64,000 nt of DNA from UBA11475 sp045655805. GTDB lineage: Bacteria > Bacillota > Clostridia > Christensenellales > Borkfalkiaceae. Made by a program: the position numbers and the translations under genes. Positions 8,268 through 16,006 of the stretch are shown here, one piece after another (positions within the stretch are counted from its first letter, which is position 1; every line of letters begins with the position of its first letter). The DNA lies in the NCBI GenBank assembly GCA_045655805.1, contig JAZOPZ010000015.1, positions 41,761-105,760 of the forward strand, given 5' to 3'. The notes beneath the pieces are model-generated. The model was not told the origin of the DNA. It was given only the letters and a program-made list of their open reading frames with translations, and ran no database searches.

Positions 8268-8528
8268 ATGGATTTTATTATAGTGGCGTTTTCTTCTAGA
8301 ACGGACGCTATGCGCTTTAAGGAAACGGCCATAAAAAAAGGGGTAAAAGCAAGTATTTTGCCAACTCCTAAAGAAGCAGGTGTGGGGTGTGGTTTATCGG
8401 TTAAAATTTACCAAGCCGACGTCGGTTTGGTAAAAAGTCTTATAAATATTCCGCCTAAACTAAACGCTGTGGGTATTTTTTACGTGTCTGTTAGGGGTGG
8501 GCATTCTTTTATACGAGTTGTGCGTTAG
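8268..8528 (+). CDS. DUF3343 domain protein (putative S/Se carrier-like)
   Basis: At 86 residues the whole protein is one DUF3343 domain. It has an N-terminal strand (MDFIIVAFSSRTDAM), a helix, and the family's signature PTPKEAGVGCGLSVKI containing the conserved Cys. The Cys sits where a persulfide could be carried, which is the basis for the proposed carrier role; this has not been proven biochemically to my knowledge. The start ATG 8268 follows AAAGGAGAAGTAT. It lies divergent from a cysteine desulfurase-like gene, the likely sulfur donor. Confidence 0.8.
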   Translation: MDFIIVAFSSRTDAMRFKETAIKKGVKASILPTPKEAGVGCGLSVKIYQADVGLVKSLINIPPKLNAVGIFYVSVRGGHSFIRVVR

Positions 8529-8543
8529 ATTATAGTTATACAC

Positions 8544-8577
8544 AGGGCGTTCGCTACTAAAATAGCGCGCCCTTTTA
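8544..8577 (+). terminator. Intrinsic terminator after the DUF3343 gene
   Basis: AGGGCG-TTCGCTA pairs with TAGCG-CGCCCTTTT, with small internal asymmetry. Confidence 0.65.
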
Positions 8578-8594
8578 AAATGCCTTTCAAAAAG

Positions 8595-8623
8595 TTGAAA
8601 AATTATGACGATTGTGTTATTAT
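8595..8623 (+). promoter_or_regulatory. Sigma-A promoter of nth
   Basis: TTGAAA at 8595-8600, 17-bp spacer, TATTAT at 8618-8623. Confidence 0.65.
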
Positions 8624-8643
8624 TACATAACGAAGGGTTTAGT

Positions 8644-9288
8644 ATGGATAAAATTACTGCACAAAAAATCGTTGATGAATTGTCGTTGCTATACACCGAC
8701 AAGCCAGCACTCAATTTTAAAACTGAATATCAACTTTTGGTGGCAGTTATACTTTCGGCGCAATGTACGGACGAGCGCGTAAATAAAGTTACCGCGAAAC
8801 TTTTTGAAAAGTATCCAACGCCAAAAGATATTTTGACGCTTTCAGAGGAACAACTTGGCAAGATGATTTTTTCTTGCGGGTTATATAATAGTAAGGCAAA
8901 GCACATACTTTCGGCAACGCGCGATATAGTCACAAAATTCGGTGGACAAATTCCTGACAATTTAGAAGATTTGCGTTCTTTAGCAGGCGTTGGTAGAAAG
9001 ACTGCCAACGTGGTTTATAGCGTTGGGTTTGGCAAAAACGCTATCGCCGTAGATACACACGTTTTTAGAGTGGCAAACCGTTTGGGACTAGCAAATGCCA
9101 ATGACGTTTTAAATACTGAAAAGCAACTTATGTCAATTTTGGACGAGAACGTATGGTCGAAATCTCACCATTATCTTATTTATCACGGTAGGAATATTTG
9201 TAAATCGCAAAAGCCTGATTGTCAAAATTGTACCGTAAATTATTTGTGTAAAAAAAATTTCAAATCAAAACCAACTTCAAAAAAATAG
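8644..9288 (+). CDS. nth: Endonuclease III (DNA glycosylase/AP lyase)
   Basis: The enzyme removes oxidised pyrimidines and cuts the abasic strand in base-excision repair. The helix-hairpin-helix motif with the catalytic Lys is LAGVGRKTANVVYS, and the catalytic Asp lies in AVDTHVFRV. The C-terminus carries the [4Fe-4S] cluster pattern C-x6-C-x2-C-x5-C (CKSQKPDCQNCTVNYLC). I chose ATG 8644 (MDKITAQKIV) because GAAGGG precedes it and the predicted transcript begins just upstream; the earlier in-frame ATG at 8605 would lie inside the promoter. The resulting 214 residues match the family length. It is followed by obgE 21 nt downstream. Confidence 0.95.
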   Translation: MDKITAQKIVDELSLLYTDKPALNFKTEYQLLVAVILSAQCTDERVNKVTAKLFEKYPTPKDILTLSEEQLGKMIFSCGLYNSKAKHILSATRDIVTKFGGQIPDNLEDLRSLAGVGRKTANVVYSVGFGKNAIAVDTHVFRVANRLGLANANDVLNTEKQLMSILDENVWSKSHHYLIYHGRNICKSQKPDCQNCTVNYLCKKNFKSKPTSKK

Positions 9289-9309
9289 GGATGGTTTTAA
9301 GGTAGAGTT

Positions 9310-10575
9310 ATGTTTGTAGATAAAGTTAAAATTTCAATTAAAGCAGGTAACGGTGGTGACGGCGCTACTTCTTTTTTGCACTTTAAAGGAGTTGTAAACG
9401 GTGGCCCTGACGGTGGAGATGGCGGCAAAGGTGGCGACATTATTATTAGGGCTGATAGACATATTTCAAGCCTCATCGAGTATTACTATAAAACCAAATA
9501 TTTTGCTGAAGACGGCGCTCGTGGCGAGCCTAAAAATTGTTCGGGTAAGTCGGGCAAAGATATCGTTTTAATCGTTCCACTCGGCACTGTCGTTAAAGAC
9601 GCCGAAACGGGCAATATCATACAAGACTTCTTTTACGACGGTCAAGAAAAGACGGTTCTTTTTGGTGGTCAAGGCGGTAAAGGCAACGCGAGATTTGCGA
9701 CTAGTAGAAGACACGCACCACATTTTTCACAAAAAGGTGAAAGTACGGACAAACAAACCATTATTATGGAACTTAAAACCATTGCTGACGTTGGCTTGGT
9801 AGGGTTTCCTAACGTGGGTAAGTCTACTTTACTTTCAAAAGTTTCGTCTGCAAGACCCAAAATTGCAAATTATCACTTTACGACGCTTTCACCAAACTTG
9901 GGCGTAGCCACTTATTATGATGAAAGTTTCGTCGTGGCAGATATTCCTGGGCTGATTGAAGGCGCTAGTGAGGGCGCTGGGCTTGGAATAGAATTTTTAA
10001 AACATATCGAAAGAACTCGTATGCTCGTGCACGTGGTGGATATTTCGGGTATGGAAGGTCGTGACCCGTACGAAGACTTTGTTAAAATTAATGAAGAACT
10101 TTCTAAATATAGCGAAGTTTTAGCGTCGCTTAAACAAGTAGTCGTTGCAAACAAATGCGATATTTACGGCGCTGAAGATAATTTAGAACAATTTAAGAAA
10201 AAACTTGGCGATAAATATAAAGTAATTGCAATTAGCGCAATTACGGGGGCTGGCAAGGATGAACTTTTAAAGGAAATATCTGAAGTTCTTAAAGATATTC
10301 CACCTGTTTCGCCACTTGAATTTGAAGAATTTAACTACGTTAAACCTGATAGACTTTCTTACGAGATTGAAGAAATTGAACCCGGTGTGTTCAATATTAC
10401 GGGCTCGCTCGTTGACGTGCTTGAACGCAACGTCGTTATGAACGATATGCACTCGATGGCGTACTTGCAAAAAGTACTTAAGGACAGGGGTATATTTAAA
10501 GAACTTCGTGAAATGGGCGCAGGCGAAGGCTCAACCGTTATTATTGCAGGTTCTGAATTTGATTTTATTGACTAA
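9310..10575 (+). CDS. obgE: GTPase Obg/CgtA
   Basis: This is a ribosome-associated GTPase needed for 50S maturation and stress responses. The glycine-rich Obg domain spans about 1-158 (KAGNGGDGA, GPDGGDGGKGGD, FGGQGGKGNARF). The G domain follows: G1 GFPNVGKST, G3 DIPGLIEGASEGAGLG, G4 NKCD, G5 SAITGAGKDEL. The C-terminal OCT domain (about 345-421) is present and ends GSTVIIAGSEFDFID. At 421 residues it is full length. Gene order nth-obgE-yhbY-nadD/yqeK-rsfS resembles the conserved obg neighbourhood of many Bacillota, although rpmA is not here. Confidence 0.97.
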   Translation: MFVDKVKISIKAGNGGDGATSFLHFKGVVNGGPDGGDGGKGGDIIIRADRHISSLIEYYYKTKYFAEDGARGEPKNCSGKSGKDIVLIVPLGTVVKDAETGNIIQDFFYDGQEKTVLFGGQGGKGNARFATSRRHAPHFSQKGESTDKQTIIMELKTIADVGLVGFPNVGKSTLLSKVSSARPKIANYHFTTLSPNLGVATYYDESFVVADIPGLIEGASEGAGLGIEFLKHIERTRMLVHVVDISGMEGRDPYEDFVKINEELSKYSEVLASLKQVVVANKCDIYGAEDNLEQFKKKLGDKYKVIAISAITGAGKDELLKEISEVLKDIPPVSPLEFEEFNYVKPDRLSYEIEEIEPGVFNITGSLVDVLERNVVMNDMHSMAYLQKVLKDRGIFKELREMGAGEGSTVIIAGSEFDFID

Positions 10576-10592
10576 CGATTAAAGGAGAGATT

Positions 10593-10886
10593 ATGTTTAC
10601 TTCAAAACAAAGGGCTAAATTAAGGGCTTACGCCTCTACTCAAGATACTATTATGCAAGTCGGCAAAAATGGTATAAACGATAATTTGATTAAGTCGCTT
10701 TCCGATGCTCTTGAAAAAAGAGAGATTATTAAAATTTCCGTTTTAGATAATTCGCCTGACGACGTAAAGGAAGTCGGTGTGGCTTTAGCAACGGCGCTTT
10801 CGGCAGAGTTTATTTGCGCTATTGGTAAAAAGGTAGTACTTTATCGTCGTTCAAAAAGACAAGATATAGTTCATATTGAATATTAG
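10593..10886 (+). CDS. yhbY: YhbY-family (CRM domain) RNA-binding protein
   Basis: The 97-residue protein is a single CRM domain, the fold used by pre-50S-associated YhbY. It starts MFTSKQRAKLRAYA, has the conserved QVGKNGINDNLIKSL turn (the GxxG-type RNA-binding loop) and ends with IGKKVVLYRRSKR. It lies 17 nt after obgE with AAAGGAGAG as ribosome-binding site, so both are probably co-transcribed and act in large-subunit assembly. Confidence 0.93.
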   Translation: MFTSKQRAKLRAYASTQDTIMQVGKNGINDNLIKSLSDALEKREIIKISVLDNSPDDVKEVGVALATALSAEFICAIGKKVVLYRRSKRQDIVHIEY

Positions 10887-10887
10887 T

Positions 10888-10913
10888 AAAAGCGACCGTT
10901 TTGGTCGCTTTTT
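10888..10913 (+). terminator. Intrinsic terminator after yhbY
   Basis: AAAAGCGACC / GGTCGCTTTTT, loop of about 5 nt. Confidence 0.85.
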
Positions 10914-10919
10914 GGTTGC

Positions 10920-10943
10920 AACGGTATCGCCAAAATTGACCGT
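10920..10943 (+). repeat. Dispersed AACGGT repeat
   Basis: AACGGTATCGCCAAAATTG then ACCGT; a family member directly after the yhbY terminator. Confidence 0.55.
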
Positions 10944-10991
10944 AATAATTCTAAAAGTATTGCGCATAATAGCCGTGAAGGGGGTATTAAG

Positions 10992-11276
10992 ATGAATAGT
11001 GAAGTTCAAAGTTCACCTAAAAAGCGAACGGTTGATAGATACGCACCGTTGTCGCCTTGGGCTTATATAGGGTATATGCTTTTATTTTATTTGCCTATCG
11101 TTGGGTTCGTGTTTATGATTATTTACTCGGCAGACGATACAAATATTGCTAGAAGGAATTACGCGCGTGCTTTTTTAGGATTGTGCATTGCTACGCTTAT
11201 TTTAGGCGTTATTTTTGGCGCAATTGGTCTTGGTACGGGCATGTTTGATTCACTTATGGCAAGATTTGGTATGTAA
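10992..11276 (+). CDS. Small integral membrane protein, 94 aa
   Basis: A short charged N-terminus (KKRTVDRYAPLSPW) precedes two membrane helices, about residues 27-46 (WAYIGYMLLFYLPIVGFVFM) and 62-84 (ARAFLGLCIATLILGVIFGA). The NIARRNYARA loop between them is positively charged and presumably cytoplasmic. No enzyme motif is visible. The ATG at 10992 follows GAAGGGGGTATTAAG. It is flanked by a repeat upstream and a strong terminator downstream. The pattern resembles small conserved membrane proteins of gut Clostridia, without assigned function. Confidence 0.7.
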   Translation: MNSEVQSSPKKRTVDRYAPLSPWAYIGYMLLFYLPIVGFVFMIIYSADDTNIARRNYARAFLGLCIATLILGVIFGAIGLGTGMFDSLMARFGM

Positions 11277-11283
11277 CCCAAAT

Positions 11284-11318
11284 AAAGCCACCACCGACTG
11301 TTTCGGTGGTGGCTTTTT
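11284..11318 (+). terminator. Strong intrinsic terminator
   Basis: AAAGCCACCACCGA / TCGGTGGTGGCTTTTT, 14-bp stem. Confidence 0.9.
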
Positions 11319-11396
11319 ATCGTTGTTGTTATAAACAAAAAATTTTATATTTTGCAAAAATTCTTTATTTTTGGATTTAAAAAAACGGCAAATTTT

Positions 11397-12176
11397 TTAA
11401 AAAGTATCATTTTTCGTTTTTTTAGTTCCGTAGAATTTTGACAAAATTGCAAAAATCGTTAAAATCGAGCCTAATACAATATAGTAAATTTTAAAAGGCG
11501 TCAAAAAAGACAAAAATAACAATGAAAAACCAGACAACGCAAATGATTTTGCGTGTTTTTTATTGAAAAAGTTTTTCATTAGTTTTTTTAGGCTTGACTT
11601 TGTTTCAGCAAATTCCACTTTAAGTTCAGGGTAGTAGTTGGCGGACTTAAAAAGAGCGTAGGCATCAACGCCGTTTTTTATCGTAAAGTTAATCATTTTT
11701 GCAAACTCGGTAGTTTTTTCGTCAAATTCAGTGGCGTAAACCGTGATAGGCAGGTTGCTTTTATCTTTGCGTTTTATGTCGGCTAAATCTTGTGGAGTTA
11801 ATCCGTTAAAAGTAAACGCCGTATACAAAGCGTAGTTGCCGTCAACTATAAGTCCAGACGAAATTTTCTTTACTTTATTACCACTTATAATTAACGCTTT
11901 ATAAAATTCGTCGGCTTGGTCGTTTTTAGTTAAAAAGCAAAGTTGCCCAATGATTTTTTTTCGTAAAGCGTCTTCTTTTTTGGTTAAGGCGTTTGCTTGC
12001 GACTTGTTTTTTAGTCTAAAAAACGCCATTAGAGAAATCGTTATCGCAAACCAAATGGAAAGTATATAAGTGGGTGTTAACGGCAAAAAATATCTTAACA
12101 CTACGAACGCTATTGCAAAAGAGCATAAAAAGTAAAAAATAGTATCAAGTATGGCAGAAATTGTTAAAGTTTTCAT
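11397..12176 (-). CDS. Hypothetical membrane protein, 259 aa
   Basis: Two membrane helices lie at about residues 8-55, a soluble middle domain spans about 60-205, and one or two further helices span about 215-245, followed by a Lys-rich tail (GTKKTKNDTF). The soluble part begins with a Lys-rich helix (KKEDALRKKIIGQLCFL) and alternates strands and helices (KISSGLIVDGNYALYTAF, LPITVYATEF). I recognise no catalytic motif and no family. It is transcribed divergently from nadD-yqeK, and TTGTTATAACAA, a 12-bp palindrome at 12204-12215, lies between the two starts. Confidence 0.65.
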   Translation of the reverse strand: MKTLTISAILDTIFYFLCSFAIAFVVLRYFLPLTPTYILSIWFAITISLMAFFRLKNKSQANALTKKEDALRKKIIGQLCFLTKNDQADEFYKALIISGNKVKKISSGLIVDGNYALYTAFTFNGLTPQDLADIKRKDKSNLPITVYATEFDEKTTEFAKMINFTIKNGVDAYALFKSANYYPELKVEFAETKSSLKKLMKNFFNKKHAKSFALSGFSLLFLSFLTPFKIYYIVLGSILTIFAILSKFYGTKKTKNDTF

Positions 12177-12223
12177 AATAAAGGGTTATTCCCTTTAAAT
12201 TTTTTGTTATAACAAAAAAACCG

Positions 12224-12252
12224 TTGAAAATTATCGAAAATCGTGTTATAAT
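12224..12252 (+). promoter_or_regulatory. Sigma-A promoter of nadD-yqeK
   Basis: TTGAAA at 12224-12229, 17-bp spacer, TATAAT at 12247-12252. Confidence 0.75.
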
Positions 12253-12314
12253 GTTCTAAAAACAACGCTCGTTGATTTTTGCATAGTTTATGCAAAGCAT
12301 AAAATGGAGTTTTT

Positions 12315-13454
12315 ATGAAGATTGGTATTTTCGGTGGGTCTTTCGATCCTATTCACAACGAACATATAAATATGGCGCTTGCATCAAAGCAAGAACTTGG
12401 TCTTGATAGGCTTTATATCGTGCCGGCAAAGGTTTCGCCATTTAAAAAGACGCTTAAAGTTACTTCGCCTAGTGCTCGTCTTGAGATGATTAAACTTGCC
12501 TTTCAAGATACGGATGCTATAATCAGCGATTATGAATTAACAAAACAAGGCGACAGTTACACTTATGAAACTGTTTTGCAGTTCAAAAAGTTCTTTCCTA
12601 AAGACACTTTGTATCTCATTATCGGTGGGGACAGTTTGGTTAAGTTTAAGGATTGGAAAAATCCCGATATTATAACTAAAAATGCTGAAATCGTGGTGGT
12701 TGAGCGTTTTGGCGATTATATTTCTTACGAAGCAGAGGCTAAAAGTTTCAAAAAGCGTTTCGGTAAAAACTACATTAAGTTAAATCACGTGGGTGGTACG
12801 GTTTCTGCTACGAAAGTTAGATTGTATTCTAGTTTAAGGTTGCCACTTAACGGATTAGTTCCGAAGGCTGTTGAAGAGTATATTTATCAAAACGGTATAT
12901 TCGAGGGCAATCCGTATCTTTCGTATTTGCAAGACGTTATGACGCCAGATAGGATGAGGCATACTGCAAACGTTGTTGCAACAGCAATGAAAAAGGCTAG
13001 CCAAGAGGGTATGAATACCGACAAAGTAATCGTTGCTGCAATTTTGCACGACGTTGCTAAAAATATTGACCCTGATACGGTTGAAGGTTTTACTTATAAA
13101 GGCATACCAAAACAAGTAGTGCACGCGTATCTCGGCGCGCATATTATGGAAACTAGACTTGGCATAACTGATAGAGATATTTTAGACGCTGTAAGATATC
13201 ACACTACGGCAAAAGCGCCGATGACTAAACTTGGCAAACTTATATTTTCAGCCGATATGGTTGAAGAAAGTCGTGATTACGACGGAGTTGAAAGGTTGAG
13301 AGAGATTTTCTATACAAAAGATTTAGATACGGCGTTCGTGGAGTGCTTGGCTGAAGAAATTAAACATTTAGAACAAAAAGGTTACGAACTTTTTGGTGAA
13401 ACTCGTAACTCTTACGACTATTACATAAAAAATAAAAACAGAATTAAAAGGTGA
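12315..13454 (+). CDS. nadD: NadD-YqeK fusion: nicotinate-nucleotide adenylyltransferase plus HD-domain Ap4A hydrolase
   Basis: The first roughly 195 residues are NadD, which makes deamido-NAD+ from nicotinate mononucleotide and ATP: IGIFGGSFDPIHNEHI holds the nucleotidyltransferase GSFDPxHxxH motif, and the C-terminal ISATKVR-type motif appears as VSATKVR. Residues from about 205 are a YqeK domain, an HD-superfamily symmetrical diadenosine tetraphosphatase: RMRHTANVV, AAILHDVAKN (HD pair) and VRYHTTAKAPM. Most Bacillota encode these as two adjacent genes; here the reading frame is continuous. The ribosome-binding site is TGGAG. rsfS follows after 3 nt, as in the usual nadD-yqeK-rsfS operon. 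Confidence 0.93.
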   Translation: MKIGIFGGSFDPIHNEHINMALASKQELGLDRLYIVPAKVSPFKKTLKVTSPSARLEMIKLAFQDTDAIISDYELTKQGDSYTYETVLQFKKFFPKDTLYLIIGGDSLVKFKDWKNPDIITKNAEIVVVERFGDYISYEAEAKSFKKRFGKNYIKLNHVGGTVSATKVRLYSSLRLPLNGLVPKAVEEYIYQNGIFEGNPYLSYLQDVMTPDRMRHTANVVATAMKKASQEGMNTDKVIVAAILHDVAKNIDPDTVEGFTYKGIPKQVVHAYLGAHIMETRLGITDRDILDAVRYHTTAKAPMTKLGKLIFSADMVEESRDYDGVERLREIFYTKDLDTAFVECLAEEIKHLEQKGYELFGETRNSYDYYIKNKNRIKR

Positions 13455-13457
13455 ATT

Positions 13458-13811
13458 ATGACTTCAAAAGAACTTGCTGAAAAGATTTGTAAAATATTGT
13501 CCGACCGTAAGGCTTTGGACGTTACTATGATAAATATTTCGGAAAAAACTATCGTTGCAGATTATTACGTAATTGCTACGGCAAAGTCTTCGCCACACGT
13601 TAAGGCGTTGTCCGAGTATGTTGAAGAAGAACTCGACAAACAAGATTTAGCGCCACTTCGTCGCGAAGGTACTCGCGAGGGGAGATGGGCTGTTATTGAT
13701 TACGGCGACGTTGTGTTACACGTTTTTAACGACGAAACTAGGGTTTTTTATAACCTTGAAAAATTGTGGGCAGACGAACATAACGTAGTTAAGTTTGCCG
13801 ACGAAGAATAG
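13458..13811 (+). CDS. rsfS: Ribosome silencing factor RsfS
   Basis: This 117-residue protein binds L14 and blocks subunit joining when nutrients are short. Conserved blocks are seen: KALDVTMINIS, IVADYYVIATAKSSPHVKAL, REGTREGRWAVIDYGDVVLHVF and FYNLEKLWAD. The length is typical. It starts 3 nt after nadD-yqeK and is clearly co-transcribed with it. Confidence 0.96.
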   Translation: MTSKELAEKICKILSDRKALDVTMINISEKTIVADYYVIATAKSSPHVKALSEYVEEELDKQDLAPLRREGTREGRWAVIDYGDVVLHVFNDETRVFYNLEKLWADEHNVVKFADEE

Positions 13812-13828
13812 TTCGTTTTGCGAACTGC

Positions 13829-14068
13829 CTAACTGTTTTGGTTTTTTCGTTTGACGTAAATTCTGTCGTAATCGTCGGGGTTTATAGTTAGCGTTTTTAA
13901 AGGTGGGCGTTTTTTAGGCTTTGCAGGCGGGGGTGAAGATTTCACTACGGTCGGAGGCAGTAACCCTAAAAACATCAAAAGGCTTTTTAAGCCGAAAACC
14001 AATATAAAACACAAGACAAACAGCAATATAAAGTTAAATAAACCACACAAAAAGGGAAAGTTTTTCAT
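13829..14068 (-). CDS. Small single-pass membrane protein, 79 aa
   Basis: The N-terminal 35 residues form one membrane helix (FNFILLFVLCFILVFGLKSL). A proline/lysine-rich linker (SSPPPAKPKKRPPL) leads to a polar tail with NPDDYDRIYVKRKNQ. It could be a small membrane-anchored accessory protein, but no family is recognised. It is convergent with rsfS, leaving 17 nt between stop codons. The composition does not differ from its neighbours. Confidence 0.55.
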   Translation of the reverse strand: MKNFPFLCGLFNFILLFVLCFILVFGLKSLLMFLGLLPPTVVKSSPPPAKPKKRPPLKTLTINPDDYDRIYVKRKNQNS

Positions 14069-14157
14069 ACTTAAAACTTAAACTTAAAAAGGGTAAGAAT
14101 ATTAAAAATATTTGTAAATATAGCGTTTAATTTGCCGTTTGTAATAAACTCAATATA

Positions 14158-14260
14158 TCTTTGGGGCAGGGTGTAAATCCCGACCGGCAGTTATAGTCTG
14201 CGAGCGTTAGCACGATTCGGTGTAATTCCGAGACCGACGGTATAGTCCGGATGAGAAAAG
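14158..14260 (+). ncRNA. FMN riboswitch (RFN element)
   Basis: The aptamer's conserved blocks are present: GGGGCAGGGTG near the start, CCCGACCGGCAGT, an AGTCTGCGAGC stem, GATTCGGTGTAATTCCGA, and ACCGACGGTATAGTCCGGATG at the 3' side. FMN binding is expected to shut off the ribU gene downstream through the terminator at 14265. Confidence 0.95.
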
Positions 14261-14264
14261 TTTT

Positions 14265-14288
14265 TTGCGCCCTTTGGCGCAATTTTTT
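14265..14288 (+). terminator. Expression-platform terminator of the FMN riboswitch
   Basis: TTGCGCC / GGCGCAA with a CTTT loop and six Ts. The GGAGG ribosome-binding site of ribU starts at the base after the T-run. Confidence 0.9.
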
Positions 14289-14299
14289 GGAGGTTTATT

Positions 14300-14923
14300 A
14301 TGGAAGAACAATTTGAAGTTTCGGCGAATACCGTTGGCAAGAAAAAGGTTTTCACCACGAAAAATATTGCTGGCATGGCTGTGTTTACGGCACTTGCTTA
14401 CGCTACCTATTTTTTGGAAATCCCTATCTTTGCAGCGACGCCCGCTAGTTTTTTAAAACTTGATTTTTCCTGCGTGTTTATTCTTTTGGCGGGGTTTATG
14501 TACGGACCGCTCCCTGCAATTATAATTACCATTATTAAAGAGGCGTTACATATACCCGTAGGTACTACTATGGGTGTGGGTGAACTTGCTAACGTGATTA
14601 TGACGCTCGCTTACGTAATTGTGCCGACGACCGTTTACACCAAACGAAAGGGCATTAAAGTTGTACTTATAACTTTGGCGATAGGTAGTTTATTGCAAAT
14701 AGGCGTAGCGCTTTTGGTTAATAGATTTATAAACTATCCGTTCTTTGCTTTTATGTTTGGTGGGTCAATTTTTGGGTTCGGCGTGAAAGAATTTTTTGCG
14801 ATGACTTGGTGGCTTTTAATATTGTTCAATATAATTAAAGCCGTGTCTGTTAGTTTTATAACGCTACTTTTATATAAGCGCGTTTCGGCGTTGTTTAAGA
14901 GAATAAATTTACAAAACAGTTAA
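14300..14923 (+). CDS. ribU: Riboflavin ECF transporter substrate-binding subunit RibU
   Basis: RibU is the membrane S-component that captures riboflavin for an energy-coupling-factor transporter. The 207-residue protein has about six membrane helices, the early AGMAVFTALAYATYF helix typical of S-components (contact site for EcfT), and FLKLDFSCVFILLAGFMYGP, a conserved RibU stretch. The FMN riboswitch in its leader confirms the substrate. The shared EcfA/EcfT modules are not in this window. It is followed 10 nt later by tsaE. Confidence 0.93.
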   Translation: MEEQFEVSANTVGKKKVFTTKNIAGMAVFTALAYATYFLEIPIFAATPASFLKLDFSCVFILLAGFMYGPLPAIIITIIKEALHIPVGTTMGVGELANVIMTLAYVIVPTTVYTKRKGIKVVLITLAIGSLLQIGVALLVNRFINYPFFAFMFGGSIFGFGVKEFFAMTWWLLILFNIIKAVSVSFITLLLYKRVSALFKRINLQNS

Positions 14924-14933
14924 AGGTATTTAG

Positions 14934-15344
14934 ATGATAGAAAAATTTACCAGCAATTCCGCTGAAGAAACTATATCTTTCGCAATGGAATTTGCTAAAA
15001 CTTTATCGGACGGAGAAGTGATTTTATTGTCGGGCGATTTGGGGGCAGGTAAAACGACTTTCGTTAAAGGGCTTGCCAAAGGCCTAGATATTGACGACGA
15101 AGTTACTAGCCCTACTTATGCCTATTTAAACGTGTACGGCGACAGGCTTTACCATTACGATTGTTATAGGCTTTCTTGTGGGGAAGATGCCGAGGCTTTA
15201 GGGCTTACCGACTATTTTTACGGCAACGATATTTGCGTTATAGAGTGGTCTGAAAATATAAGCGACGCCTTGCCTGATAAGGTTACAAAATTAACTATAA
15301 AAAAGACTTCCGAAAACGGTAGAGAAATTACAATAGAAAGATAA
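14934..15344 (+). CDS. tsaE: tRNA threonylcarbamoyladenosine biosynthesis ATPase TsaE
   Basis: TsaE drives turnover of the TsaBD complex that makes t6A37 in ANN-decoding tRNAs. Walker A is SGDLGAGKTTFVKG; EVTSPTYAYLNVY and YHYDCYRL are the family's conserved blocks, and VIEWSENI is the Walker-B-like segment. The length (136 aa) is normal. tsaB and rimI follow, the standard cluster; tsaD is not here. Confidence 0.96.
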   Translation: MIEKFTSNSAEETISFAMEFAKTLSDGEVILLSGDLGAGKTTFVKGLAKGLDIDDEVTSPTYAYLNVYGDRLYHYDCYRLSCGEDAEALGLTDYFYGNDICVIEWSENISDALPDKVTKLTIKKTSENGREITIER

Positions 15345-15363
15345 CGGGCGAGTTTTACGGCAA

Positions 15364-15391
15364 ACGGTATCGTCAAACTTGACCGTTTTTG
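15364..15391 (+). repeat. Dispersed AACGGT hairpin repeat
   Basis: AACGGTATCGTCAAACTTG then ACCGTTTTT, in the tsaE-tsaB gap directly before tsaB; a potential partial terminator within the operon. Confidence 0.6.
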
Positions 15392-15400
15392 ATGGTGGTT

Positions 15401-16006
15401 ATGAGATATTTAGCAATTGACACTAGTGGGTCGCATCTTACTGTCGTTTTACGAAACGGTGAAAATTTAATAGTAAACGCTAGCGAAAACTGTGGGACGA
15501 AACACTCGGTTTCGCTTATGCCGGCGATAGAAAAGGTTTTAACTGACGCGAGCGTTTCTCTTGAAGAACTTGACTTTATCGCTTGCGTGACGGGCGCTGG
15601 CTCTTTTACTGGTATAAGAATAGGTGTTTCAACCGTTAAGGCATTATGTTTCTCGGCAAAGGTCAAGGCGCTTGCAGTCACGGCTTTCGATACGCTTGCA
15701 TATAATAAACCGTCGGGCAAAGTATTGGCAGTTATCGACGCAAAACACGGCAATTACTACGCTTGTGGTTATACTGATAGCAAAGTTTCGTTAAAACCTT
15801 GCTTTATCGACGCTGAAACTTTAGCGAATTTGTCATTAGAATATTCCGTGGTAACGGCTGACGAGTTGGCTGTGAATAGCCAAAAAGTGGATAGAGTGCA
15901 AGGCTTGATAAACGCCGTTAACGCCCTTTATGAAAACGCAACCGACGATTTATCGCGAATCGAACCACTTTACATTAGAAAATCGCAGGCGGAAGAAGGT
16001 CGATGA
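15401..16006 (+). CDS. tsaB: tRNA threonylcarbamoyladenosine biosynthesis protein TsaB
   Basis: TsaB is the catalytically inactive ASKHA partner of TsaD. The start MRYLAIDTSGSHLTVV is the conserved N-terminal phosphate-loop strand, and VTGAGSFTGIRIGVSTVK is the family signature. ATG 15401 is chosen because the family normally begins at this point; a TTG at 15389 and an ATG at 15392 are in frame but would start inside the upstream hairpin repeat. No strong ribosome-binding site is seen. The stop overlaps the rimI start (ATGA). Confidence 0.93.
   Translation: MRYLAIDTSGSHLTVVLRNGENLIVNASENCGTKHSVSLMPAIEKVLTDASVSLEELDFIACVTGAGSFTGIRIGVSTVKALCFSAKVKALAVTAFDTLAYNKPSGKVLAVIDAKHGNYYACGYTDSKVSLKPCFIDAETLANLSLEYSVVTADELAVNSQKVDRVQGLINAVNALYENATDDLSRIEPLYIRKSQAEEGR

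Noticed and set aside
8605..8643. Upstream start for nth (ATG 8605)
   Set aside because: It lies between the -35 and -10 boxes and would add 13 residues absent from the family.
14191..14456. Short frames over the FMN riboswitch on both strands
   Set aside because: They coincide with the structured aptamer and expression platform.
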